NCBI GenBank assembly: GCA_030018875.1
Contig: JASEHK010000024.1
Location: 1 to 13,602 of the forward strand
DNA: 13,602 nt
Source of the DNA: Endomicrobiia bacterium
GTDB taxonomy: Bacteria; Elusimicrobiota; Endomicrobiia; PHAN01
Direction of reading: 5' to 3'
Position 1 is the stretch's first letter; each line of letters begins with the position of its first letter. Both the position numbers and the translations under genes were made by a program. Below are positions 1 to 6,210 of this stretch, one piece after another. Under the pieces are notes generated by a model. The model was not told the DNA's origin and searched no databases. It saw nothing but the letters and a program-made list of their open reading frames with translations.

Positions 1-89
1 TCATAGAACATATTGCGTTTGTATTAAATAATGCGAAAGTCAATAAAAAAGCCCGCCTATGCTAAAAAAAATGCCTCAAACCGAAAATA
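1..89 (-). other. 3' flank of fabF, possible weak terminator
   Basis: This is the stretch transcribed after the fabF stop. On the minus strand it has a T run, then a short G/C-rich block ending GGCGGGC, then a run of six T, which looks like the tail of an intrinsic terminator. The matching 5' arm is missing: only a 3-bp AGC/GCT stem can be drawn, so termination here is uncertain. A TTGACT hexamer follows, but I see no good -10 at the right distance. No gene is supported in these bases. Confidence 0.3.
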
Positions 90-1331
90 TTATTCCCTGA
101 ATTTTTTGGCAACGAGCGCGGCGTTATGACCGCCGAAACCAAGAGAGTTCGAGATAAAACAATCGTAAGGTTGCCGACGGGGAACATTGGGGACGTAGTC
201 CAGGTCGCATTCGGGGTCGGGCGTGACATAATTTATCGTCGGGTGTATGAAACCGGCTTCCATGCACAGCGCCGACGCCGCCAATTCGACGGCGCCGGCG
301 GCGCCGAGGAGATGCCCCGTCATAGATTTGGTGGATGATATCGGTATCTGCTTTGCTCGCTCGCCGAATACCTTTTTGATAGCGAGGGTCTCGGTCTTGT
401 CGTTGAGCTGGGTGGATGTTCCGTGCGCGTTGAAGTAATTGACTTCGTCCTTTGATATGAGCGCATCGCGTATGGCGGATTCCATTGCCAGCACGGCCGC
501 CGCGCCGTCGGGAGCGGGAGCGGTTATGTGGTAGGCGTCGTCGGAGGCGCCATAGCCCACGAGTTCGGCCAGGATTTTTGCGCCGCGTTTGCGAGCGTGT
601 TCGAGGGACTCTATGACGAACATCGCCGCGCCTTCGCCCATAACGAAGCCGTCGCGATCTTTGTCGAAAGGACGCGATGAGCGGGTAGGATCGTCGTTGC
701 GGGTCGAGAGCGCTTTTATCGAGCAGAAACCGCCGAATCCCAAGGGAGTAATCGCCGCCTCGGCTCCTCCGGTTATCATAACATCAACGGAGCCGTTTCT
801 TATAAACAGCATCGCGTCGCCTATGGCGTGATTAGAGGACGCGCAGGCGCTTGTCACGGCGTAGTTCGGACCGTTTATCGAGTTTTCGATGGCTATCTCG
901 CCGGGCGCGATGTTGGTTATTATCATCGGAATAAGAAACGGACTTATCCGGCGCGGGCCTTTTTCAAGAAGGTTCCTGTACTCGTTCTCGATGACTTCAA
1001 GGCCCCCGATGCCGGTGCCGGTGACAACGCCGCAGCGACTGCGGTCGGTCTTTGAGAAATCTATGCCTGAACTTTTGACGGCTTCGGCGGCGGCGACAAG
1101 CGCCATCTGGGAGAAGCGGGCGAGGCGCTTGACTTTCTTTTTATCAATATAGTTTTCGGGCGCGAAGTTTTTGACTTCGCAGGCGAAAGTCGCCGAATAT
1201 CCGGATGCGTCGAAACCCGTAATTCCGGACGCTCCGGAAACGCCTCTCTCCAAAGCGCTCACGAACTCAGCAACGCCAATGCCGATTGGACTGACCACCC
1301 CGATTCCGGTTATAACCACTCTTCGTCTCAT
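90..1331 (-). CDS. fabF: 3-oxoacyl-ACP synthase II (KAS II)
   Basis: Condensing enzyme of type II fatty acid synthesis: it joins malonyl-ACP to a growing acyl-ACP with loss of CO2, in the cytosol. The 413-residue protein is full length for the family. The N-terminus RRRVVITGIGVVSP is typical. The catalytic cysteine is C163 in TSACASS, and the histidines are H303 (NAHGTST) and H340 (SMTGH), with K335 nearby. These match the E. coli FabF numbering exactly. The ATG at 1329-1331 was chosen over one 20 codons upstream because it starts at the conserved N-terminus and has GGAG (1339-1342) 7 nt upstream. It is the last gene of the rpmF-fab cluster, 134 nt after acpP, and ends in TAA. The FabF assignment over FabB rests on length, residue numbering and position after acpP. 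Confidence 0.97.
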   Translation of the reverse strand: MRRRVVITGIGVVSPIGIGVAEFVSALERGVSGASGITGFDASGYSATFACEVKNFAPENYIDKKKVKRLARFSQMALVAAAEAVKSSGIDFSKTDRSRCGVVTGTGIGGLEVIENEYRNLLEKGPRRISPFLIPMIITNIAPGEIAIENSINGPNYAVTSACASSNHAIGDAMLFIRNGSVDVMITGGAEAAITPLGFGGFCSIKALSTRNDDPTRSSRPFDKDRDGFVMGEGAAMFVIESLEHARKRGAKILAELVGYGASDDAYHITAPAPDGAAAVLAMESAIRDALISKDEVNYFNAHGTSTQLNDKTETLAIKKVFGERAKQIPISSTKSMTGHLLGAAGAVELAASALCMEAGFIHPTINYVTPDPECDLDYVPNVPRRQPYDCFISNSLGFGGHNAALVAKKFRE

Positions 1332-1465
1332 TGTATATCTCCGGTTGGACGACTTTAAAGATAGTCGCCGCTTTAAGAGACCCTCTCTCAAATATGAAGG
1401 GCGTCCCCCGCCGCATACGCGAGACGACGACGGGGCGCAGTGCGAGATGTTTCTTTTACGGGACG
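1332..1465 (-). other. acpP-fabF intergenic region with several potential hairpins
   Basis: This is the only long gap in the fab cluster without a short-period repeat. Three inverted repeats are visible: GACGACT (1348-1354) with AGTCGCC (1363-1369), one G-U pair, just upstream of the fabF ribosome site; AGAGA (1376-1380) with TCTCT (1384-1388); and an imperfect G/C-rich pair within 1401-1438. None is followed by a T run, so they do not look like terminators. They could stabilise the acpP message or tune fabF expression. That is inference only. Confidence 0.35.
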
Positions 1466-1708
1466 TTACTGCTTCTTGTTGGCTTTTATGTATTCTATCG
1501 CCTGACCGACGGTCTGTATCTTGCCGGCGGCATCGTCCGGTATTTCGAGTCCGAACTCTTCTTCGAAAGCCATTACGAGTTCGACGGTATCCAGAGAATC
1601 CGCGCCCAAATCATTGACGAAAGATGCGGCGGGAACGACTTCCGTGGGATCCACTCCGAGACGCTCTACGATAATCTCTTTGACCTTTGCTTCGATGTCC
1701 TGTGACAT
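1466..1708 (-). CDS. acpP: Acyl carrier protein
   Basis: Small acidic carrier that holds the growing acyl chain on a 4'-phosphopantetheine arm and shuttles it among the Fab enzymes. The protein is 80 residues, normal for bacterial ACP. The attachment serine is S38 in the conserved LGADSLDTVEL stretch, followed by the acidic helix with FEEEFGLEIPDD. The start at 1706-1708 (MSQDIEAK) is chosen because it fits the family N-terminus and has a strong GGGAGG site (1714-1719) 5 nt upstream. An in-frame ATG 26 codons earlier would add residues translated from the tandem repeat and is rejected. It sits between fabG and fabF, as in E. coli and many other bacteria. Confidence 0.97.
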   Translation of the reverse strand: MSQDIEAKVKEIIVERLGVDPTEVVPAASFVNDLGADSLDTVELVMAFEEEFGLEIPDDAAGKIQTVGQAIEYIKANKKQ

Positions 1709-1724
1709 AACTACCTCCCATAGA

Positions 1725-1797
1725 ATCAGGGAGTAGGCAGTAGTGAGTAGGAAGTAGTTAAACCAAAACCACTTCCCACTTCCCACTTCCCACTTCC
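1725..1797 (-). repeat. Heptad tandem-repeat inverted pair after fabG
   Basis: The plus strand shows units beginning AGTAG every 7 nt (1732-1757), an AT-rich loop, then four exact copies of CACTTCC (1770-1797). The two arms are complementary in register. In the transcript, GGAAGTGG pairs with CTACTTCC next to the loop, and the pairing continues outward in 7-nt steps with about one or two mismatches per unit, for roughly 30 bp. The array begins 6 nt after the fabG stop and ends just before the acpP ribosome site. It is polar: the purine-rich arm comes first in the transcript. It could act as an mRNA processing or stabilising hairpin between fabG and the highly expressed acpP. Confidence 0.9.
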
Positions 1798-1803
1798 TGC
1801 TGT

Positions 1804-2556
1804 TTACATATACATTCCGCCATTGACGGAAATAACGTGGCCGGTTATGTAACTCGAATCTTCCGACGCCAAAAATGCGGCCGCAGACGCGACGTCTTCA
1901 GGCTCGCCGAGACGCCCCAGCGGGATTTGTTGGGCGAGTTTCGTCTTCATCTCGTCCGACAAAGCGGCGGTCATCGCGGTCTTTATGAAGCCGGGGGCGA
2001 TGGCGTTTACCAGAACTCCGCGGGACGCAAACTCCCTTGCGCAGGTCTTGGTCAGCGCTATTACGCCCCCCTTCGAGGCCGAATAATTGGCCTGCCCCGC
2101 GTTTCCCATAAGTCCCACCACCGACGCTATGTTGATGACGCGGCCGGACTTTTTGCGCAGCATATCGCGGGCGCAAGCGCGCGTCATATTGAAAACGCCT
2201 TTGAGATTTATGTCTATGACCTTGAGCCAGTCCTCGTCGGTCATTCTGATTATCAGACCGTCTTTGGTTATTCCGGCATTGTTGACGAGTATATCAATTT
2301 TTCCGAATTTTTCAATGACGCTTTTTACTACGGCGTCGCACTCGGCCGAATCGGCCACGTTAAGATTGACCGCCATCGTTTCGACACCGGCGCCCGAGGC
2401 TATCTCGGAGGCCGTTCGTCGGGCGCCTTCAACGTTGACGTCGGAGATGACAACTTTCGCGCCTTCGGCGGCGAATTTTTCGGCTATCGAGCGTCCGATG
2501 CCCGAAGCGGAACCGGTCACTATAGATACCTTGCCTTCGAGTCGTTTTTCACACAT
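1804..2556 (-). CDS. fabG: 3-oxoacyl-ACP reductase
   Basis: NADPH-dependent short-chain dehydrogenase that reduces 3-oxoacyl-ACP to 3-hydroxyacyl-ACP in each elongation cycle. The protein is 250 residues, standard for FabG. The Rossmann motif TGSASGIG is at 14-21, NNAG at 92-95, and the catalytic tetrad is N117, S145, Y158 and K162 (YSASK). The C-terminal ITGHVISVNGGMYM matches FabG closely. The start at 2556 has GGGAG (2563-2567) 6 nt upstream. It lies between fabD and acpP. Many short-chain dehydrogenases resemble each other, but this sequence together with this gene order makes FabG secure. It ends in TAA, followed almost at once by the heptad array. Confidence 0.96.
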   Translation of the reverse strand: MCEKRLEGKVSIVTGSASGIGRSIAEKFAAEGAKVVISDVNVEGARRTASEIASGAGVETMAVNLNVADSAECDAVVKSVIEKFGKIDILVNNAGITKDGLIIRMTDEDWLKVIDINLKGVFNMTRACARDMLRKKSGRVINIASVVGLMGNAGQANYSASKGGVIALTKTCAREFASRGVLVNAIAPGFIKTAMTAALSDEMKTKLAQQIPLGRLGEPEDVASAAAFLASEDSSYITGHVISVNGGMYM

Positions 2557-2583
2557 TTTTTTCTCCCGATAAAATCTCCCACG

Positions 2584-2648
2584 CCCCCTTTTTGATACAG
2601 AGGGGAATATTTCCCCCTTTGAAAAAGGGGGATTAAGGTGGATTTTGA
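2584..2648 (-). repeat. G-run/C-run palindromic element between fabD and fabG
   Basis: The element contains a perfect hairpin, CCCCCTTT and AAAGGGGG around a 3-nt loop, with further G-runs and C-runs on both sides (an AGGGG block near 2600 and a C-run near 2584). It starts a few bases after the fabD stop and ends before the fabG ribosome site. I recognise the general type: dispersed intergenic repeats built from C-runs and G-runs occur in several bacterial groups. Whether other copies exist in this genome cannot be seen from here. Confidence 0.75.
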
Positions 2649-2650
2649 TT

Positions 2651-3589
2651 CTATCTAAGAACCGCTATGACGGCGGCGATGTCTGAGACCGTCGCAATGT
2701 TCAAGAAGGCGGCCTTTCTTTCTATCCTTTTTATAAGTCCGGTCAACACCTTCCCCGGGCCTATCTCGACGAACAACTCGACTCCGGCGGCAATCATAGC
2801 GCGCACCGAATTCTCCCACAAGACAGGATGGTCTATCTGAGATACGAGTTTTTGCTTTATAGCCGAAGCATCGCGCTCAGGCGCGGCGTCAACATTCATA
2901 ACTATGGGATAATGTGCCGCGACAAGATTGGCGGATTCAAGAGCCGCGGCCATTTTTTGGGCGGCATCTTTCATCAAAGACGAATGAAACGCTCCGGAGA
3001 CATTCAGCCGCACGGTTTTGAGCGCGCCTTTTTCTTTGGCGAAAGTCATCGCTTTTTCAACAGATCCGATCGCGCCTGCCACAACTATCTGTCCGGGCGA
3101 ATTGAAGTTGACCGCTTCGGCGCCGGATGCCGCGCAAACCTCGGCGGTTTTGGCTTCGTCAAGACCGAGAATGGCGGCCATAGTTCCGGGGATTTTTACG
3201 GAAGCGTCCTGTATGAATCCCGCCCGACTCTTCACGAGAGAAAGCGCGGGAGCAATGTCGAAGACGCCCGCGGAGTACAGCGCGGTATATTCTCCGAGAG
3301 AGTGACCCGCGGCAAAAACGGGTTCTATCATTATGCCCGCGGCGATGGCGGATTTTTTTAATGCCGCGAGCATCGCGGCGGAAACCGTAAAAACCGCCGG
3401 CTGGGTGTATAGCGTTTCTTTGAGTTTCTCGTCGGGGCCTTCAAATATTATTTTTGATAACGGGTAGCCGAGTATCGAGTCGGCCGCGTCGAATACGGCG
3501 CGGGATTCGCCATAATCTTCGTAGAAATCTTTACCCATCCCAACCGCTTGGGAGCCCTGACCGGGAAAAATAAGAGCCACTTTCTTCAT
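2651..3589 (-). CDS. fabD: Malonyl-CoA:ACP transacylase
   Basis: Moves the malonyl group from CoA to ACP, supplying the extender for FabH and FabF. The 312-residue length fits FabD. GQGSQ is at 10-14 (oxyanion region), the nucleophile S97 lies in GHSLGE, R122 is at the place of the malonate-binding arginine, and H202 (GAFHSSLM) is the catalytic histidine. The C-terminal block has the typical EIGPGKVLTGL. The ATG at 3587-3589 is fixed by the family N-terminus KKVALIFPGQGSQ. There is no Shine-Dalgarno sequence upstream. Instead a promoter-like sequence ends about at the ATG, so leaderless translation is plausible. It lies between fabH and fabG and ends in TAG. Confidence 0.96.
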   Translation of the reverse strand: MKKVALIFPGQGSQAVGMGKDFYEDYGESRAVFDAADSILGYPLSKIIFEGPDEKLKETLYTQPAVFTVSAAMLAALKKSAIAAGIMIEPVFAAGHSLGEYTALYSAGVFDIAPALSLVKSRAGFIQDASVKIPGTMAAILGLDEAKTAEVCAASGAEAVNFNSPGQIVVAGAIGSVEKAMTFAKEKGALKTVRLNVSGAFHSSLMKDAAQKMAAALESANLVAAHYPIVMNVDAAPERDASAIKQKLVSQIDHPVLWENSVRAMIAAGVELFVEIGPGKVLTGLIKRIERKAAFLNIATVSDIAAVIAVLR

Positions 3590-3596
3590 ATTCGGG

Positions 3597-3626
3597 ATAT
3601 TACAAAAATAAAACTCAAAAAATCAA
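3597..3626 (-). promoter_or_regulatory. Possible internal promoter for fabD, leaderless
   Basis: On the minus strand TTGATT (3621-3626) and TAATAT (3597-3602) are separated by 18 bp, each matching 4 of 6 consensus bases. Transcription would start at about 3590, directly before the fabD ATG at 3589. The surrounding bases are strikingly AT-rich compared with the genes. The match is moderate, and chance AT-richness is a real alternative. Confidence 0.4.
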
Positions 3627-3664
3627 GTTTTTCAACGCCTGACACACAAACGAACATCTTTTCG

Positions 3665-3708
3665 CGCTTTCCACTTTCCGCTTCCTACTCCCTATCTCCT
3701 ATACCCTG
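3665..3708 (-). repeat. Single-arm heptad array at the fabH 3' end
   Basis: On the minus strand a 7-nt period runs as AGGGTAT, AGGAGAT, AGGGAGT, AGGAAGC, GGAAAGT, GGAAAGC. It starts inside the last codons of fabH (Arg-Val-stop) and continues about 35 nt past the stop. The units are the same kind of purine-rich heptad as in the first arm at the fabG and isocitrate dehydrogenase ends, but here no pyrimidine-rich partner arm follows. It may be a degenerate or half element. Confidence 0.7.
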
Positions 3709-4703
3709 ATTATCGCCGCGCCCCATGTAAATCCTCCGCCAAAAGCGACGAGCGCCGCGGTATCGCCTTTATTTAATCTGCCCTCTTCAAGCGCCTCGTC
3801 GAGGGCGACTATTGTGGTGGCGGCCGATATGTTGCCGTACTTATGCACGTTGACGTAGGTTTTCTCCATCGGAAACCCGAGCCGTCGAGAGACGGCGTCT
3901 ATTATTCTCATATTGGCCTGATGGGGTATAAGAAGGTTGATGTCCGAGGGTTTGAGATTGGTTTTGGCCAAGGCTTTTTCGAAGGCCTCGGCCATTTTGG
4001 TTACGGCGACTTTGAAGACCTCTTTGCCGGACATTTTCATAAAGTGAAGACGATTTTTGACGGTCTCCTCGGTGGCGGGGGCGGAAGCGCCGCCGGCGGG
4101 TATATGAAGAAGCTCGGCGTATTGTCCGTCGGCGCCGATGAATAATGATAACAGCGAATCGGTCCCGCCCTCGGCGGCCTCAAGAACCATCGCGCCGGCG
4201 CCGTCGCCGAAGAGAACGCAAGTGGAGCGGTCATGCCAGTCGGTGAACTTGGAGAGGACCTCGGCGCCCACTATCAAAACTCTCTTCGCCGCGCCGGAAC
4301 GGATGAATCCGGAGGCGACGCCCAAAGCGTAGATAAATCCGGAGCAAGCCGCCGACACATCGAAAGCGGGAACCTCGGCGGCGCCTATTTTCTGCTGAAT
4401 GTAGCAGGCCGTTGAAGGAAATATTTTATCCGGCGTTATGGTGGCGCATATCAACATATCTATATCGGCGCCGGAGAGTCCCGCGCGAGTGAGGGCAATC
4501 TTGGCGGCCTCGGCGCCCAAATCGCTGGACAGCGCGCCCTTCGCGGCTATGCGTCTTTCCTTTATTCCCGTGCGGGTAGTTATCCACTCATCGGAGGTTT
4601 CGACGATTTTAGAGAGTTCTTCGTTGGTGAGAATCTTCTCGGGGAGGTATCTTCCCGTGGAGACTATCTTTACTCCGACAGATTTACACGCTGCCGTTTC
4701 CAT
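3699..4703 (-). CDS. fabH: 3-oxoacyl-ACP synthase III (KAS III)
   Basis: Starts fatty acid synthesis by condensing a short acyl-CoA, usually acetyl-CoA, with malonyl-ACP. The 334-residue protein has the catalytic triad C120 (DVSAACSGF), H261 (IPHQAN) and N291 (YGNISAA), and the family end GGGFTWGAAIIRV. The start overlaps the end of plsX by 20 nt (4684-4703) in another frame, with AGGA (4712-4715) 8 nt upstream, so translation is probably coupled to plsX. The stop TAG lies inside a heptad repeat. Primer preference (acetyl or branched chain) cannot be read from the sequence with confidence. Confidence 0.97.
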   Translation of the reverse strand: METAACKSVGVKIVSTGRYLPEKILTNEELSKIVETSDEWITTRTGIKERRIAAKGALSSDLGAEAAKIALTRAGLSGADIDMLICATITPDKIFPSTACYIQQKIGAAEVPAFDVSAACSGFIYALGVASGFIRSGAAKRVLIVGAEVLSKFTDWHDRSTCVLFGDGAGAMVLEAAEGGTDSLLSLFIGADGQYAELLHIPAGGASAPATEETVKNRLHFMKMSGKEVFKVAVTKMAEAFEKALAKTNLKPSDINLLIPHQANMRIIDAVSRRLGFPMEKTYVNVHKYGNISAATTIVALDEALEEGRLNKGDTAALVAFGGGFTWGAAIIRV

Positions 4704-5697
4704 TTGCGTATTCCTTTAATCTTTCCTCTATTTTGCGCGTTGTGTCGCGCTTGGCATATATGGCGGCTTTCATAAGAGCGTTTTTTATGGATTTGGCGTT
4801 CGAGCGGCCGTGGCAGATGAAACACGCGCCGCGCACGCCCAAAAGCGGGGCGCCGCCGTATTCGGAATAGTCGGCTTTTTTTCTCAAATCTTTCATCGCG
4901 GCCCACAAAAACGGCAGCGAAAGCCACGTGACCGGATGGTTTTTAAGGGCCTGTTTTATGAGCGTGAAGAGCATCTCGCCGACGCCTTCGCCGAATTTCA
5001 GTATCACGTTTCCGATGAAACCATCGCATACGGCCACGTCGGCCAAGCCCATCGGAATATCGCGGCCTTCTATGTTGCCGACGAAGTTTTTTTCGCGCGC
5101 CTTGATGAGCCCGAAGGTTTCAAGCGTGAGTTCGTTGCCCTTGGAGTCCTCCTCGCCTATGGAAAGAAGACCTATTTTCGGATTGGCGACGCCGAGCACT
5201 TCGCTGGCGTAGACCTTACCCATAAGGGCGAACTGCAAAAGGTGCAACGGGCGGGAATCCACGTTGGCCCCGACGTCGAGTATGACGCAGGTGCCATTGA
5301 TGGTCGGAAAAAACGAGGCGAGAGCGGGGCGGGATATCCCCTCTATTCTTTTTATGTCGAAAAGAGCCGCGGCCATAACGGCTCCGGAGTTTCCGGCCGA
5401 GACTATCGCGCCGGCGCGTCCGTCCGCGACCATATTGACCGCGACGGCCAGCGATGACTTTTTTTTCTGACGGTATGCCGCGGCCGGCTCGTCGTTCATC
5501 TCAACGACTTCCGGAGCGTGCTCGAGCGATATGCCGCGCGGCACGTCTTTGCGCAGAGAGAGTTCGCGCCCGAGAAGTTCTCTGTCGCCAGTGATGATAA
5601 TCTCATCATCGGGCAATTCTCTCGCGGCGAGAATCGCCCCTTCTATCTGAGCCGTGGGAGCGTTGTCGCCGCCCATTCCGTCAAGTGCTATTCTCAT
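4684..5697 (-). CDS. plsX: Phosphate acyltransferase PlsX
   Basis: Converts acyl-ACP and phosphate to acyl-phosphate, the donor used by PlsY to begin phospholipid synthesis. It is a peripheral membrane enzyme. The 337-residue protein is full length: DGMGGDNAP at 6-14, VSAGNSGAVMA near 99-109, DVGANVDSRP near 141-150, YGGAPLLGVRG near 280-290. The ATG at 5695-5697 is the only good start, since an in-frame TGA lies 7 codons upstream. No Shine-Dalgarno sequence precedes it. Its ATG overlaps the TGA of a tiny upstream reading frame, which hints at re-initiation. The end overlaps fabH by 20 nt. The order rpmF-plsX-fabH is widely conserved. Confidence 0.97.
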   Translation of the reverse strand: MRIALDGMGGDNAPTAQIEGAILAARELPDDEIIITGDRELLGRELSLRKDVPRGISLEHAPEVVEMNDEPAAAYRQKKKSSLAVAVNMVADGRAGAIVSAGNSGAVMAAALFDIKRIEGISRPALASFFPTINGTCVILDVGANVDSRPLHLLQFALMGKVYASEVLGVANPKIGLLSIGEEDSKGNELTLETFGLIKAREKNFVGNIEGRDIPMGLADVAVCDGFIGNVILKFGEGVGEMLFTLIKQALKNHPVTWLSLPFLWAAMKDLRKKADYSEYGGAPLLGVRGACFICHGRSNAKSIKNALMKAAIYAKRDTTRKIEERLKEYANGNGSV

Positions 5698-5824
5698 TTG
5701 CTCATGCTCAGTACATCACATCCGCCGACGGCGAATCCATCGTCGCCGACGCGGCCATCAACGCTCCCTTGAAAAACTTCGCGCGGGACTCAAAATTGGG
5801 AGCGGGCCAGAAGCGAAGAAGCCG
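5698..5824 (-). other. rpmF-plsX spacer: structured, with a small in-frame reading frame
   Basis: This 127-nt gap holds several signals. After the rpmF TGA the same frame stays open for 38 codons to a TGA at 5708-5710. Inside it, an ATG at 5756-5758 preceded 5 nt upstream by GGGAG (5764-5768) could encode the 16-residue peptide MAASATMDSPSADVMY. Two nt later ATG AGC AAA TGA (5694-5705) overlaps the plsX ATG. Two hairpins are visible: CGCTCCC (5762-5768) with GGGAGCG (5798-5804), which would mask the GGGAG site, and CGGCGA (5729-5734) with TCGCCG (5743-5748). A translational switch or coupling device for plsX is possible, but chance is not excluded. Confidence 0.35.
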
Positions 5825-6034
5825 TCAGGAACGTTTTTCTTCTTCCTTGGTTTTTTCCTGTTTGGGCGCGGTGATGAGTTTTTCGTTGTAAAACCCGCAG
5901 GACGGACAAACATGGTGGGGGATCTTGAGCGCTCCGCAGTTGGAGCACTTAGAAAGAGTCTCGAAAGAGATCTTCCATTGAGACCTTCTCGTGTCGCGCC
6001 GTGAGCGCGTGTGTTTACGTTTCGGATTTGCCAT
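5825..6034 (-). CDS. rpmF: 50S ribosomal protein L32
   Basis: Small protein of the large ribosomal subunit. The 69 residues begin MANPKRKHTRSRRDTRRS, the hallmark basic N-terminus of L32. A zinc ribbon follows with C30, C33, C43 and C46 (CSNCG and CPSCG), so this is the zinc-binding form. The C-terminus is a charged tail rich in Lys and Glu. The start has GGAG (6041-6044) 6 nt upstream and lies about 46 nt from a strong promoter. The stop is TGA followed by C, a context known to be leaky, and the same frame stays open for another 38 codons. It is first in the fatty acid cluster, a conserved link between ribosome and lipid synthesis. Confidence 0.97.
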   Translation of the reverse strand: MANPKRKHTRSRRDTRRSQWKISFETLSKCSNCGALKIPHHVCPSCGFYNEKLITAPKQEKTKEEEKRS

Positions 6035-6086
6035 TTTTTACTCCAATCAATCTTTTATCGAGAGAAAAACCACAAAGCGATTTTCC

Positions 6087-6115
6087 ATTATACATAAAAA
6101 GAGAAACTCCGTCAA
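6087..6115 (-). promoter_or_regulatory. Sigma70-type promoter of the rpmF-fab cluster
   Basis: On the minus strand TTGACG (6110-6115) and TATAAT (6087-6092) are separated by exactly 17 bp, matching 11 of 12 consensus bases. The predicted start is near 6080, giving a leader of about 46 nt with a good ribosome site before rpmF. It sits just downstream of the octad repeat that follows ackA. Confidence 0.85.
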
Positions 6116-6125
6116 CAGGACGAAT

Positions 6126-6210
6126 CAAAGAGTAAGAGAGTAAAAGAGTAAAAGAGTGAAAGAGTTGTTTTTGTCACTTTATCACTTTGTTACTTTGTTA
6201 CTTTATCACC
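6126..6210 (-). repeat. Octad tandem-repeat inverted pair at the ackA 3' end
   Basis: The plus strand shows AGTAAGAG, AGTAAAAG, AGTAAAAG, AGTGAAAG (6131-6162), a T-rich loop (6166-6173), then TCACTTTA, TCACTTTG, TTACTTTG, TTACTTTA (6174-6205). The period is 8, not 7. The arms are roughly complementary. The right arm overlaps the end of ackA: the last residues (GDKVTK) and the TAA stop are made of repeat units. It lies between the ackA stop and the rpmF promoter, so it could act as an insulator or 3'-end hairpin, although the pairing is AU-rich and weak. Confidence 0.85.

Noticed and set aside
20..50. TTGACT on the minus strand as a promoter for a gene beyond the left edge
   Set aside because: No acceptable -10 hexamer lies 16 to 18 bp downstream, and no gene start can be confirmed within the window.
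1332..1391. Upstream ATG that would extend fabF by 20 residues
   Set aside because: The conserved FabF N-terminus begins at the later ATG, which has GGAG 7 nt upstream.
1709..1786. Upstream ATG that would extend acpP by 26 residues
   Set aside because: The added residues come from the heptad repeat and are unlike any ACP N-terminus. The chosen ATG has a strong ribosome site directly upstream.
1837..2595. Plus-strand open frame antisense to fabG
   Set aside because: The minus strand encodes a complete FabG with its catalytic tetrad. The opposite frame shows no family features.
5825..5827. TGA recoded as an amino acid (alternative genetic code)
   Set aside because: TGA ends rpmF, the FAD enzyme and the GT39-like gene at the expected protein ends, and TGG is used for Trp. 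Leaky readthrough at rpmF alone is kept as a finding, not recoding.
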